This document shows, piece after piece, positions 24,861 through 33,779 of a stretch of 64,000 nt of DNA. The stretch lies in assembly GCF_032248455.1 (NCBI RefSeq), contig NZ_JAVTTP010000001.1:3694001-3758000 (forward strand). The letters run 5' to 3'. Position 1 is the stretch's first letter; each line of letters begins with the position of its first letter. This stretch comes from Pricia mediterranea. Lineage in GTDB: Bacteria > Bacteroidota > Bacteroidia > Flavobacteriales > Flavobacteriaceae. Both the position numbers and the translations under genes were made by a program. The notes under the pieces are model-generated. The model worked only from the letters and a program-made list of their open reading frames with translations. It was not told the DNA's origin and did not search any database.

Positions 24861-27179
24861 ATGAAGAACGCTAACGTTTCATGGTATTTCATTCCATCCC
24901 TATTCCTACTGTTGATATCTTTCGGATCATGCACTGAAAGCAAGTCGGACGGTCCTATGAAGACCAAGTCGGTCGATCCGGTCGACCTGGTCTACCCGCA
25001 GCTCGACACCGAAAACTCCCGCTGGTTTTTCTTCTCCTCCGCCAGCCGTCCCTTCGGGATGGTCAATTTAAGTCCCGATACCCAGGTCGACGGGGCCTGG
25101 GGCAGCGGTTACCGCTATAAGACCGATACAATCCAAGGCTTTAGCCATATCCACGCCTGGCAGCTATCGGGACTTTCCGTGATGCCGGTGACAGTATCCG
25201 AGGAAAACCGAAAATCCATATTCAAGGATTACAGTTCCAAGTTCAGCCATGGTACGGAGCGCGTCTCCCCGGGCCATCACTATGTGGAACTGGACCGGTA
25301 CGGAATTACCGCGGAACTTACCAGTACAAAGCGGGTCGGGTTTCACAAGTACACCTTCCCGGACGAAGGGCGGCCCGCCATCCTGTTCAATCTGAACGGC
25401 ATGTTGGGTCCCAACGAGACCGTAGACGGAACCCTCCGAAAAATAAAGGAAAAGACCTTGGTAGGTGAACTCACGATCGCTGCGACCCATAGAAGGCCGA
25501 AACCGGTAAAACTGTACTTTCATGTTGCCTTGGTCAATAAAATTGAAACGATCGTTCGAGATCCGGAAACCGGCAACTATTTGATAAGCCTGAAAGGTGT
25601 GGACAACACCGCTTTAATGAAAGTAGGGATCTCCTATACCTCCGTTGAAAATGCCGCGATCAACAGTGCGACCGAGCTACCGGCATGGAACTTTGACAAA
25701 ACGGTCGAGAACTCGAAAACGGCTTGGAACGATCTCCTGGGAAGGATACGTATCGAAGGTGGAAGCCAGACCCAACAAAGACGCTTCTACACCGACCTAT
25801 GGCATGCGTTGCAGGGAAGGCGGACCATTAGCGATGTAAATGGGGCCTATCCCGATAATACGGGGGAAAGCTTCCGGATCGGGCAGCTTCCCCTGGACAG
25901 ATACGGTAAGCCCAGGTTCAACCATTACAACTCCGATTCCTTCTGGGGGGCGCAGTGGACCTTGAATACCCTTTGGGGCCTGGTCTATCCCGAAATCATG
26001 GAGGAGTTCGTACATTCCCTTATGCAGTATTATAGGGATGGCGGGCTGGTTCCCCGCGGCCCTTCCGGAGGTAATTATACCTATGTTATGACCGGAGCCT
26101 CGTCCACGCCGTTTATCGTCAGTGCCATCCAAAAAGGAATCATTACAGAGAATCTTGAACCGATCTATCGGGCACTGAGGAAAAACCACATGCCCGGCGG
26201 AATTATGGCCAAGGCGGGCTATGAACACAATACTTCCCTTGGCGGGGGACTGAAATACTATTTGGACGAGGGTTACGTGCCCTATCCCATTCCCGAAGGC
26301 AGGTTCGGCGGGCATCAAGATGGCGCCGGCCTAACGATGGAATATGCCTACCAAGACTGGACGCTGGCGCAATTGGCCAAGAAACTGGGCCATCAGGAGG
26401 ATTACGGTTATTTTATGGACCGTTCCAACAACTATAAAAATGTCTATGATACTTCCATCGGTTGGATGCGCCCCAAGGACGTTAACGGGACATGGCGCGA
26501 AAACTACGACCCTTACGAACATCAAAACGGATTTATTGAGGCGAACGGCGCCCAGGCCACTTGGTTCGTACCCCATGACCTTGATGGTTTGGCGGAACTG
26601 ATGGGCGGAAAGGAAAAAGCGGTGGAGAAATTGAGTACCCAGTTCGAGACCGCCGAGAAGTTGGGGTTCACGGCCGGTAATTCGCACGCCCAGGAACTGC
26701 ACCCTGAATATCGGCGTGTACCTATCAATTATGGGAACCAGCCCTCCATTCAGACCGCCTTTGTTTTCAACCATCTGGGAAGGCCCGATCTGACCCAGTA
26801 CTGGTCCCGTAAAGTGGTCGACAAAGTCTTCGGCGGCTTGTCCCCCTCCACCGGCTACAACGGCGATGAAGATCAGGGACTCATGGGGAGCTTGGCGGTG
26901 CTGATGAAAATAGGACTGTTCCAGATGAACGGGGGCACGGAAAAAAATCCCAAATACGAATTCGGGAGTCCCAGTTTTGACAAGGTAAGCATAGCTTTGC
27001 CGAACGAAAAGCAATTGGTCATCAATGCCCCGGGAGCCTCCTCCGGCAAGAAGTATATCCAATCCCAAAGGGTAAACGGCAATAGTTTCGAGACAAATTA
27101 TATCGAACATTCCGACATCTCGCAGGGCGCTACCTTGGAGTTTACAATGGGCGACTCCGCATCTTCTGATGATCGTTAA
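24861..27179 (+). CDS. GH92 alpha-mannosidase lipoprotein
   Basis: A 772-residue surface or periplasmic glycoside hydrolase. Lipobox SFGSCTES gives a lipidated Cys at 24. The N-terminal beta-sandwich (DPVDLVYPQLDTENSRWFFF) and the (alpha/alpha)6 domain of GH92 are recognisable. The catalytic regions are NGFIEANGAQATWFVPHDL, with the acid-region Glu kept, and TGYNGDEDQGLMGS, with the acidic pair kept. GH92 enzymes are calcium-dependent exo-alpha-mannosidases. The usual GNEPS motif reads GNQPS here, and WQYTW reads AQATW, so linkage specificity may be altered. No SusC/SusD pair is adjacent. Confidence 0.92.
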   Translation: MKNANVSWYFIPSLFLLLISFGSCTESKSDGPMKTKSVDPVDLVYPQLDTENSRWFFFSSASRPFGMVNLSPDTQVDGAWGSGYRYKTDTIQGFSHIHAWQLSGLSVMPVTVSEENRKSIFKDYSSKFSHGTERVSPGHHYVELDRYGITAELTSTKRVGFHKYTFPDEGRPAILFNLNGMLGPNETVDGTLRKIKEKTLVGELTIAATHRRPKPVKLYFHVALVNKIETIVRDPETGNYLISLKGVDNTALMKVGISYTSVENAAINSATELPAWNFDKTVENSKTAWNDLLGRIRIEGGSQTQQRRFYTDLWHALQGRRTISDVNGAYPDNTGESFRIGQLPLDRYGKPRFNHYNSDSFWGAQWTLNTLWGLVYPEIMEEFVHSLMQYYRDGGLVPRGPSGGNYTYVMTGASSTPFIVSAIQKGIITENLEPIYRALRKNHMPGGIMAKAGYEHNTSLGGGLKYYLDEGYVPYPIPEGRFGGHQDGAGLTMEYAYQDWTLAQLAKKLGHQEDYGYFMDRSNNYKNVYDTSIGWMRPKDVNGTWRENYDPYEHQNGFIEANGAQATWFVPHDLDGLAELMGGKEKAVEKLSTQFETAEKLGFTAGNSHAQELHPEYRRVPINYGNQPSIQTAFVFNHLGRPDLTQYWSRKVVDKVFGGLSPSTGYNGDEDQGLMGSLAVLMKIGLFQMNGGTEKNPKYEFGSPSFDKVSIALPNEKQLVINAPGASSGKKYIQSQRVNGNSFETNYIEHSDISQGATLEFTMGDSASSDDR

Positions 27180-27337
27180 TTTTTCTGGGCCGGGCCGATC
27201 TTGAGCGTAAATTATCTCGGTGAACTAAACTCAAAGAGATTAAGCTTAAATAACACCAGACGAATTGTTCAAGTTCCCCTAGAAACATGAAATCTGATCT
27301 TTAAAAATGTATTACGTTGTAACCGCTATCCGATGGT

Positions 27338-27845
27338 TCATGCGTAAAACATTTCTAAATCTACCCTTTTTCGCAATCTTGGTTTTAGGTTTGCAAGTCC
27401 ATATCTTGAAATTTGAGCATTACAATGACGCCAATAGCCTTTCCCATAGCTTCGTAAGACATATAGTTCAAGATTTTGTGGCAGACGTTCATCTTCATTT
27501 ACCCCATACCGGGAAGCGAGATATTGCGTACTGTTGTACAGCGCAAAAACTTCATTTTCATCTTCATAAAACAGCACTTTCTGGGGAAGGTCCAAACCGG
27601 CCAATTGATTTTTTTGCATTACCGGGGCTCCACTATTAGGATTTCCAAAGAAAACAATTTGAGTCGGTGGCAATTCCAATGCTACCGAAGCCGCATTTTG
27701 GGAACCTCTCAAGTACTTTTAGTCCCGCAGCCGACCGGCTTGGTCCTTTTCGTAGCCGTATCATTGCCCGCATCAATGGTCTCGATGGTCTTAAAGGGTA
27801 ATTCAGGTCGAACCAAGAATTGTTTCGAGATTTTATAAAAGACAA
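27338..27845 (-). pseudogene. Decayed DUF302 protein
   Basis: Read leftward, the first frame gives RLRKG and AAGLKVLERF; a shift near 27712-27720 leads to SQNAASVALELPPTQIVFFG, then NPNSGAPVMQKNQLAGLDLP and YNSTQYLASRYGV. Together these cover most of a DUF302 domain of the FGNP/QxxGIDLP subtype, but spread over at least two frames. A further shift is likely in the 5' part, and the C-terminal text becomes unlike the family. The gene therefore appears frameshifted and inactive. Two closely spaced sequencing errors are the alternative. It is a different subtype from the intact DUF302 gene at 5.3 kb. Confidence 0.68.
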
Positions 27846-27922
27846 CTTTTTATTTATTCGAACGAAGTTTTAAGTATCTTGTATAACCCCAGAATGAACG
27901 ATAATCATGAAATAGAACGGCA

Positions 27923-28807
27923 ATGAAAAAAATCAAAAAAGAAGACATCAAACAGGAGGTATTCGATCTTTACGACGACTACGCGCACAATCGGGTCAAT
28001 AGGAGGTTGTTTCTCGACAAGCTGTCGACCTACGCCGTCGGGGGACTTACCGTAGGGTCACTGCTTAGCTTTATATCGCCAGATTACGTCAAGAAAATCC
28101 AGATCAAACAGGACGACCCCCGGTTAAAATCGGAATTCATTACCTATGAATCGCCCGAGGGCGGCGGCAGTATAAAAGGCCTACTCTCGCGGCCTGCCGA
28201 TGCCGAGGACAAGCTGCCCGGGATCGTCGTGGTGCACGAGAACCGAGGATTGAATCCTTACATCGAGGATGTCGGGCGCCGCGCCGCTCTGGCGGGATTC
28301 ATCTCCTTGGCCCCCGATGCTCTTACCCCGCTTGGAGGCTATCCCGGAAACGATGATGAGGGCAGGGAACTACAGCGCAAGCGAGACCGCGATAAGATGC
28401 TCGAGGACTTCATCGCCGCCTTCGAATATTTAAAAGCACGTCCCGAGTGTACGGGCAACGTAGGCGTGGTCGGTTTTTGTTTCGGGGGATGGATTTCGAA
28501 CATGATGGCCGTAAAAGTCCCTGACCTTGGGGCTGCCGTACCCTTTTATGGCGGACAGCCGACCGAGGGCATCGAGAACATCGAGGCACCATTGCTGCTG
28601 CATTTTGGGGAATTGGACAAACGCGTTAACGAAGGTTGGCCCGCCTACGAGGCCGCCCTAAAGGAACACGGCAAGGAATATAAGGCCTATGTGTACCCCA
28701 ATGCGAACCACGGTTTCCATAACGATACCACGCCCCGCTACGACAGGGAAGCGGCCGAACTGGCCTGGCAGCGGACCATCGATTTTTTTAAGGAGAAGCT
28801 AACTTGA
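27923..28807 (+). CDS. Dienelactone hydrolase family protein, Tat-exported
   Basis: A 294-residue alpha/beta hydrolase. Residues ~24-52 resemble a Tat signal (NRRLFLDKLSTYAVGG then LTVGSLLSFIS). The catalytic Cys is in GVVGFCFGGW, the Asp in LLLHFGELDKRV and the His in PNANHGFHNDT. Asp is replaced by Glu or shifted (GELD), as in several relatives. The family hydrolyses dienelactones and other cyclic or ester substrates. A periplasmic location suggests action on an imported aromatic or polysaccharide-derived ester. It is convergent with the methyltransferase gene. Confidence 0.88.
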   Translation: MKKIKKEDIKQEVFDLYDDYAHNRVNRRLFLDKLSTYAVGGLTVGSLLSFISPDYVKKIQIKQDDPRLKSEFITYESPEGGGSIKGLLSRPADAEDKLPGIVVVHENRGLNPYIEDVGRRAALAGFISLAPDALTPLGGYPGNDDEGRELQRKRDRDKMLEDFIAAFEYLKARPECTGNVGVVGFCFGGWISNMMAVKVPDLGAAVPFYGGQPTEGIENIEAPLLLHFGELDKRVNEGWPAYEAALKEHGKEYKAYVYPNANHGFHNDTTPRYDREAAELAWQRTIDFFKEKLT

Positions 28808-28834
28808 ATAATTGGGGTAGTGCCGAACAATAGC

Positions 28835-29560
28835 CTACTTCGCCCTTATGATAAATTGGTAGGGCAACAGATCAACATTGACATCCAGCTGAGTGTAACC
28901 GGCCTCCCTTAGCTCTTTTTTTACGGTGTTCAAAGCCACCTTATGGTCTGCTGGTGGGCCCACCGGAATTTCTTTTTTGAAGTAATCTATGACCACCAAC
29001 TCGCCCTCCGGGTGTATTCCTTTTTTGACCTTTGAAAAATAGTCGCTACGGTTCTCTATATGGTGGTAGGTATTTACGATCAATACCATATCTACTTCGT
29101 TATCCGCTAGATTCGGACTATCATAGGGTATTTTTCGTAGTTCAATATTCCCAAGGTTATTGTCTTCGATCCGTTGTTGCAGTGCCTCTTGAAATTCGTC
29201 CGAGACATCGGCTGCGATGACTTGTGCGCCTTTTTCGGCCAGTTTTACAGAGAAATATCCCGAACCCGCACCGATATCCATTATCTTTTTGCCTTCCAGC
29301 TCGCCCAGGTATTCAAGCACTTTTTCTGGTTTTTGATAGGCATCGCGCTCGGGCGATTCAAAGTGCCTGATTAAATCTTCGGTAGAGGAGCGGTGCATAA
29401 ATTCATTGGCCGCGTTATTGCCGTGTTCCGCATCGTGTGCTGTCTTCTGTTCTGTTTCGTGATTTTCATTGTGGCTATCGCTGTGTTTGTGCTGTAGCTT
29501 GCAGGCCGCAAGGGCGATCAATAAAGATGCTGAAAGGAACATTTGTTTTGTCTTACTCAT
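28835..29560 (-). CDS. SAM-dependent methyltransferase with lipoprotein signal
   Basis: A 241-residue protein. Residues 1-21 are a lipoprotein signal ending LLIALAACK, followed by a His-rich linker with six His in about thirty residues. The remainder is a class I methyltransferase: motif I IMDIGAGSGYFSVKLAE, the motif II acidic residue in VIAADVSDE and motif IV MVLIVNTYHHIE. Export of a SAM enzyme is odd, since SAM is cytosolic. The His-rich linker may bind metal. An alternative in-frame ATG at 29602 would give a longer N-terminus but keep the same lipobox. It is 39 bp downstream of the APC permease stop, so a shared transcript is possible. Confidence 0.85.
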   Translation of the reverse strand: MSKTKQMFLSASLLIALAACKLQHKHSDSHNENHETEQKTAHDAEHGNNAANEFMHRSSTEDLIRHFESPERDAYQKPEKVLEYLGELEGKKIMDIGAGSGYFSVKLAEKGAQVIAADVSDEFQEALQQRIEDNNLGNIELRKIPYDSPNLADNEVDMVLIVNTYHHIENRSDYFSKVKKGIHPEGELVVIDYFKKEIPVGPPADHKVALNTVKKELREAGYTQLDVNVDLLPYQFIIRAK

Positions 29561-29603
29561 TGCTAAAAGTATTTTCCAATATTTATAAATCTTCGATTTC
29601 ATT

Positions 29604-30911
29604 TCATTTTAAGTTATTGCTCATTTGACCGCTCACTAAATAGGTTGCCAATCCCAAAAGGATATTACCGAAACCTACCAAGATTTCGAAAGGGCTGTTT
29701 ATGAATGCATAAACCACCATCCAAAGGGATAAAGTTATAAACACCAGCTGAAAAAGGGGGAATAATGGACTCTTATAGGTATCGATTCGGTTTTTTCTAT
29801 GCTGGTGCCTTAACTTAAAGACCCCTAATACGGTTGCCATCGAAGACATGGTCAATAGTATGCCACAGTAAATCAAAATTTGTTCAAACGTTCCGGTTAA
29901 AATCAATAGTGCACTTATGGCAAATTGCAACCACAATGCTCTTTGGGGAATGCTGCCTTTTTGTATTTTAAAGTAGTTCCAGAACCTGTGGTCCTTGGCA
30001 ATGCTCGAAGTTACTCTTGAGCCCACCCACACCATTGCGCTTATGCCGGACACCAATAAAAGTGAAATGGCCAGACCGAACAATTTCCCATAGTCTTCCC
30101 CAATCATTTTGCTCATCGCAATGGTGCCCACATTCAATTGTCCCTTCAGCTCAGGGATGGGGACGTGCTTCATAAAAACATACTGCAAATATGTATAAAG
30201 CACAGTAACCAACAAAGTCCCACCAATAAGAGCTATTGGCAAGGATTTATCTGGGTTTCTAAATTCCTCGGTAATGTAGGCGGCCGCATTCCATCCCGAA
30301 TAAGAATAACTCACATAAATAAGCGCGACGGCAAATGCAGGTGAGATTAAATTGGAATAGTCCGAATTTGCCAAAAATCCCGTGTTTTCAAAGGATGGCT
30401 CTTGCCAAATACCGATACTAATGAGAGCAACTATTAAAGCGATTTTTAGGATGGTACTGATATTCTGAAATTTTGAACTTACCTTTAGATTTTTGGTGTG
30501 AATCAGCGTGATCAATGCCACCAATGCAATACTTGTCCATTTGGGGTTCAGGTCGAAATAGGGGAAATATGCTTCGAAGGCCATTGCGGACAAGGCGATA
30601 GGTGCCGCAAAACCGACCGTTATAGAAATCCATCCCGCCAAATACCCGACTAGGGGGTGAAATAGTTTTGTAAGAAAAGCGTATTCACCGCCCGTACGTT
30701 GTATATGGGTTCCGATTTCAGCATAACTAAATGCACCGGACAAGGCGATGACGCCGCCCAAAACCCAAAGGATAAGCACAACGCTAGGATTGCTTAAGTC
30801 CTTCAATTGAAACCCCAAACTGGTAAACGCACCCGTCCCGATCATGTTGGCCACCACCAATGCGAGTCCGGTGATGGTCGTAATTTTATATATGTGGGAC
30901 TGTTTTATCAT
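29604..30911 (-). CDS. APC family amino acid permease
   Basis: A 435-residue transporter with about 12 membrane helices. The TM1 motif GLALVVANMIGTGAFTSLGF holds the unwound G-x-G substrate site, and TM6 SYSGWNAAAYITEEFRNPDK is typical of the LAT/APA branch. It is a likely H+-coupled amino acid importer or exchanger. The ATG at 30911 (MIKQSHIYK) is preferred over an upstream one at 30971, which would add an unneeded tail. The substrate cannot be predicted. Confidence 0.92.
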   Translation of the reverse strand: MIKQSHIYKITTITGLALVVANMIGTGAFTSLGFQLKDLSNPSVVLILWVLGGVIALSGAFSYAEIGTHIQRTGGEYAFLTKLFHPLVGYLAGWISITVGFAAPIALSAMAFEAYFPYFDLNPKWTSIALVALITLIHTKNLKVSSKFQNISTILKIALIVALISIGIWQEPSFENTGFLANSDYSNLISPAFAVALIYVSYSYSGWNAAAYITEEFRNPDKSLPIALIGGTLLVTVLYTYLQYVFMKHVPIPELKGQLNVGTIAMSKMIGEDYGKLFGLAISLLLVSGISAMVWVGSRVTSSIAKDHRFWNYFKIQKGSIPQRALWLQFAISALLILTGTFEQILIYCGILLTMSSMATVLGVFKLRHQHRKNRIDTYKSPLFPLFQLVFITLSLWMVVYAFINSPFEILVGFGNILLGLATYLVSGQMSNNLK

Positions 30912-31118
30912 CAGCTGTAGCCGGAAAATCGATTCGTTAAATATTAAGAGAGCATAAAAATGCGTCTTCAAACTTATTCTATAATAGCACTTTTTTTAAA
31001 GGTCCGACCAATATGCCACCCTCCATTTTCGAAAGAATAACTGATACCGAAATTTTGGGATTTCGTTTCTGAATTTGATAAATTAACTGGGACTTACCAC
31101 AACAGGATATTTTCGTAG

Positions 31119-31144
31119 CGGCAAAATCGCATTGCCGTTTTTTT
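31119..31144 (+). terminator. Orphan Rho-independent terminator
   Basis: CGGCAA-AATCGCA-TTGCCG followed by seven T forms a clean intrinsic terminator on the plus strand. No plus-strand protein gene precedes it for more than 2 kb, so it may end a small RNA from the 30.97-31.12 kb spacer or a long antisense transcript into the permease gene. Confidence 0.5.
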
Positions 31145-31639
31145 CCAAGTTCTCTGAGCATCCTACGATTTGTTCTAAATAGATGCCTGTATTTGACGGA
31201 TCGGGTCGATGTCGAAAAACGTATTCCGACTGTCTTCTAAGACCCAAAAGTGAATTGCACATTGTTATCTAAGGTTTCCATAACACAAAGATCCTTTTCC
31301 ATTTTACACATTCACAATTGGATCATCGGCCCGGTTCTAATAATCCCTAAACTGCCTGCGTCGATAGTTCTGTCCTCGGACAAAGGGCTATAAACATTTC
31401 TCTTTGCTCCTTTCGGTTCTAAGCTTTGGCGAATACGAACAGCAGATCAAGTTCAGGTCTTTGCAGCTACAACTTCCTATATTTACGACTATTTTCTAAA
31501 CGGTGCAAGCAAAAAATAAACGTTGAGATTGATTGAATCGAGGAATGGTTTACCCCGCTTAAACTAATTTCAGACCGATATAAAATTGTAAAAATCATTG
31601 TCAAGAGCTGAGAAAAATACGATTTTGCTAAAAAAGTAC

Positions 31640-31771
31640 CGAAATAGGTGTTTTTGTAGGTGGCATTCTATCTTCAATATTTTTAGTTTTGGTTATTAAG
31701 GTTTGGGTGAAATCGCAATTTGGGATTTCTTTTTACCTCTACTTGGCACTAGAGATGCAACACCTATTTCG
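31640..31771. repeat. Inverted 13-bp repeats in the sulfatase promoter region
   Basis: CGAAATAGGTGTT at 31640-31652 and its exact reverse complement at 31759-31771 are 106 bp apart, the second about 40 bp before the sulfatase start. A third copy of the core AAATAGGTGTT occurs at 13627-13637. Paired, oppositely oriented binding sites of a regulator are the most natural reading. Confidence 0.6.
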
Positions 31772-31810
31772 TGTATTCCCTGTAATAGATTTTGAACCAA
31801 TAATAAATTG

Positions 31811-33664
31811 ATGATTCTTATGCTGTTTCAAAACAAATCAAATGGAACAAAGCGTTTCGACCCTAGGTCTATTTCGGGTGATTTAAGCAAACACATTGGC
31901 CTATTATTACTTGTTGTAAGCATTTGCCCATCAATTTCAAACGCACAAAATCCCCCCAAAAAGCAACCGAACGTGATCTTCGTAATCACCGATGATCAAG
32001 GCATGGGAGATTTAGGTTCTTCGGGAAATCCCTACATCAAAACGCCGAACCTCGACGAATTCCATAAGGATGCCGTTCGCCTAACGAACTACCATGTATC
32101 TACCACCTGCGCCCCGAGCAGGGGTTCGATAATGACCGGAAGACATACCAACAGGTTGAACGTTTTCCATACGATTGCCGGTCGCTCCCTGCTTTTTGAG
32201 GATGAGGTCATCCTGCCCCAAATTTTTGCCCAAAACGGATATACCAACGGTATGTTCGGAAAATGGCATCTGGGCGACAATTACCCCTTTCGTCCTATGG
32301 ACCGTGGGTTTCATGAAGTAGTGCGTCATGGGGGAGGTGGTATTACCCAGGGTCCAGATTACTGGGGCAACGACTATTTCGACGATACGTACTGGCACAA
32401 CGGCGAAACTGAAAAATACGAGGGCTACTGTACCGATGTATTCTTTTCCGAAGCAATGGATTTCATAGAGGAGAACAAAGACAATCCGTTTTTCTGTTAT
32501 ATCTCTACCAACGCCCCACATGGCCCCTTGAACGTTCCAGAGAAATATTTGGATATGTACAAGGGCAACGATAATCTCGAGGAGCGCTTTCGGCGCTTTT
32601 ACGGGATGATAACCAACATCGACGACAACTTTAAGCTTCTGGAAGAAAAGCTGGACTCCTTGGACCTGGCCGATAACACCATCCTGATCTTTACGACCGA
32701 TAATGGTACGGCAGGCGGAAACCAAGTTTACGATGCTGGTCTAAGGGGAGCCAAGGGCAGCGAGTACGAGGGCGGCCACCGCGTGCCATTCTTTATCCGA
32801 TGGCCCGAAGGGCAGCTGACCGGCGGTAAGGACATCGATAAACTCGTCGCGCACTATGACCTGCTGCCCACATTCGTCGACCTTTTAGGGTTGGATTTCG
32901 ACCCGGTCAAACCTTTGGATGGTACTAGCCTGAAGCCTTTGCTCTACGATAAAGGTGAGAACTGGCCGAACAGGATACTCTATATGGATACGCAACGATT
33001 GCAGAATTTGGTCAAGTACCGGAAATACTCCGTGATGGACGACAATTGGAGATTGGTAAACGGGACCGAGCTATATAATGTGAACGATGACCTTGGCCAG
33101 ACGGACAACGTATTCGACAAGCACCCCGAAGTCGCCGAGAAATTGGCGGCCGGTTATGAAGACTGGTGGCACTCGATGACCAACGATGGTGTCAACCAAC
33201 GTTACGCCTACATTAAGGTCGGGTCCCCGAACGAGAATCCCAGCCGTATTTCGTCCCATGACATGATGACCGGTAAATTCGGCCATATGTGGCATCAATA
33301 TGGGGCGGCAAGTGCCGTCCAGGCAACCGGGAAATGGAAAATCGAATTTGTGGAAGATGGCGAGTATAAAATCAGCCTGCGCCGGTTTCCAAGGGAAAGC
33401 GGCCTGGCCATTAACGATACTTTCCCCGAACAGAAAAAAATCATTGCGTTAGACCGGACAATGCCCGCAAGCGTGAAGTCCGATTTTGCCGAGGCCTATT
33501 TGTTTGTTGCCGATATCGATAGATCGGCAAAAATAGAGCAAGGGCAACAAGAAGTTGCCTTTACTGGCCAAATACCGGCCGGTAAACACGATATGGAGGC
33601 CCAATTGATCGATAAGGATGACCGTGTGCATCCCGCCTATTATGTTTATATTGAAAAATTATAG
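31811..33664 (+). CDS. Formylglycine-dependent arylsulfatase (S1)
   Basis: A 617-residue exported sulfatase. A hydrophobic signal segment lies at residues ~28-45 (IGLLLLVVSICPSISNA). The metal-binding start is VIFVITDDQGMGDLG. The modification motif CAPSR (Cys100) is the canonical C-x-P-x-R, so the anaerobic or FGE-type maturation to formylglycine should work. Further motifs are GKWHLGD and TTDNGTAG. The C-terminal ~130 residues form an extra domain. It probably removes sulfate from an algal polysaccharide. It is followed by the FucP-type transporter, with which it may form a unit. The first bases allow a TTG at 31808; ATG at 31811 is used. Confidence 0.93.
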   Translation: MILMLFQNKSNGTKRFDPRSISGDLSKHIGLLLLVVSICPSISNAQNPPKKQPNVIFVITDDQGMGDLGSSGNPYIKTPNLDEFHKDAVRLTNYHVSTTCAPSRGSIMTGRHTNRLNVFHTIAGRSLLFEDEVILPQIFAQNGYTNGMFGKWHLGDNYPFRPMDRGFHEVVRHGGGGITQGPDYWGNDYFDDTYWHNGETEKYEGYCTDVFFSEAMDFIEENKDNPFFCYISTNAPHGPLNVPEKYLDMYKGNDNLEERFRRFYGMITNIDDNFKLLEEKLDSLDLADNTILIFTTDNGTAGGNQVYDAGLRGAKGSEYEGGHRVPFFIRWPEGQLTGGKDIDKLVAHYDLLPTFVDLLGLDFDPVKPLDGTSLKPLLYDKGENWPNRILYMDTQRLQNLVKYRKYSVMDDNWRLVNGTELYNVNDDLGQTDNVFDKHPEVAEKLAAGYEDWWHSMTNDGVNQRYAYIKVGSPNENPSRISSHDMMTGKFGHMWHQYGAASAVQATGKWKIEFVEDGEYKISLRRFPRESGLAINDTFPEQKKIIALDRTMPASVKSDFAEAYLFVADIDRSAKIEQGQQEVAFTGQIPAGKHDMEAQLIDKDDRVHPAYYVYIEKL

Positions 33665-33779
33665 AGAGAAGGTCGCAATGCCCATCGACCAATTTCAGAT
33701 GGGTCTTGCATTGCCCGAGCTTTCCCAATCCGCGTGATTCAACTAGTTCCATGACGATTAACCGCCAATAGTTAAAACT

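Larger units (their letters stand above)
30912..31810. other. Long gene-free region before the sulfatase
   Basis: Nearly 900 bp without a credible gene. It holds a good terminator hairpin on the plus strand (31119-31144) with no known gene in front of it, and a pair of 13-bp inverted repeats (31640-31652 and 31759-31771) in the sulfatase promoter region. The rest is low-complexity AT-rich sequence. Confidence 0.5.

Noticed and set aside
26331-27110. Long 259-codon frame opposite the GH92 gene
   Set aside because: Antisense shadow of a conserved enzyme gene with no family resemblance.
30979-31161. Leftward 60-codon frame before the sulfatase region
   Set aside because: No motif, and it overlaps the orphan terminator; no support for translation.
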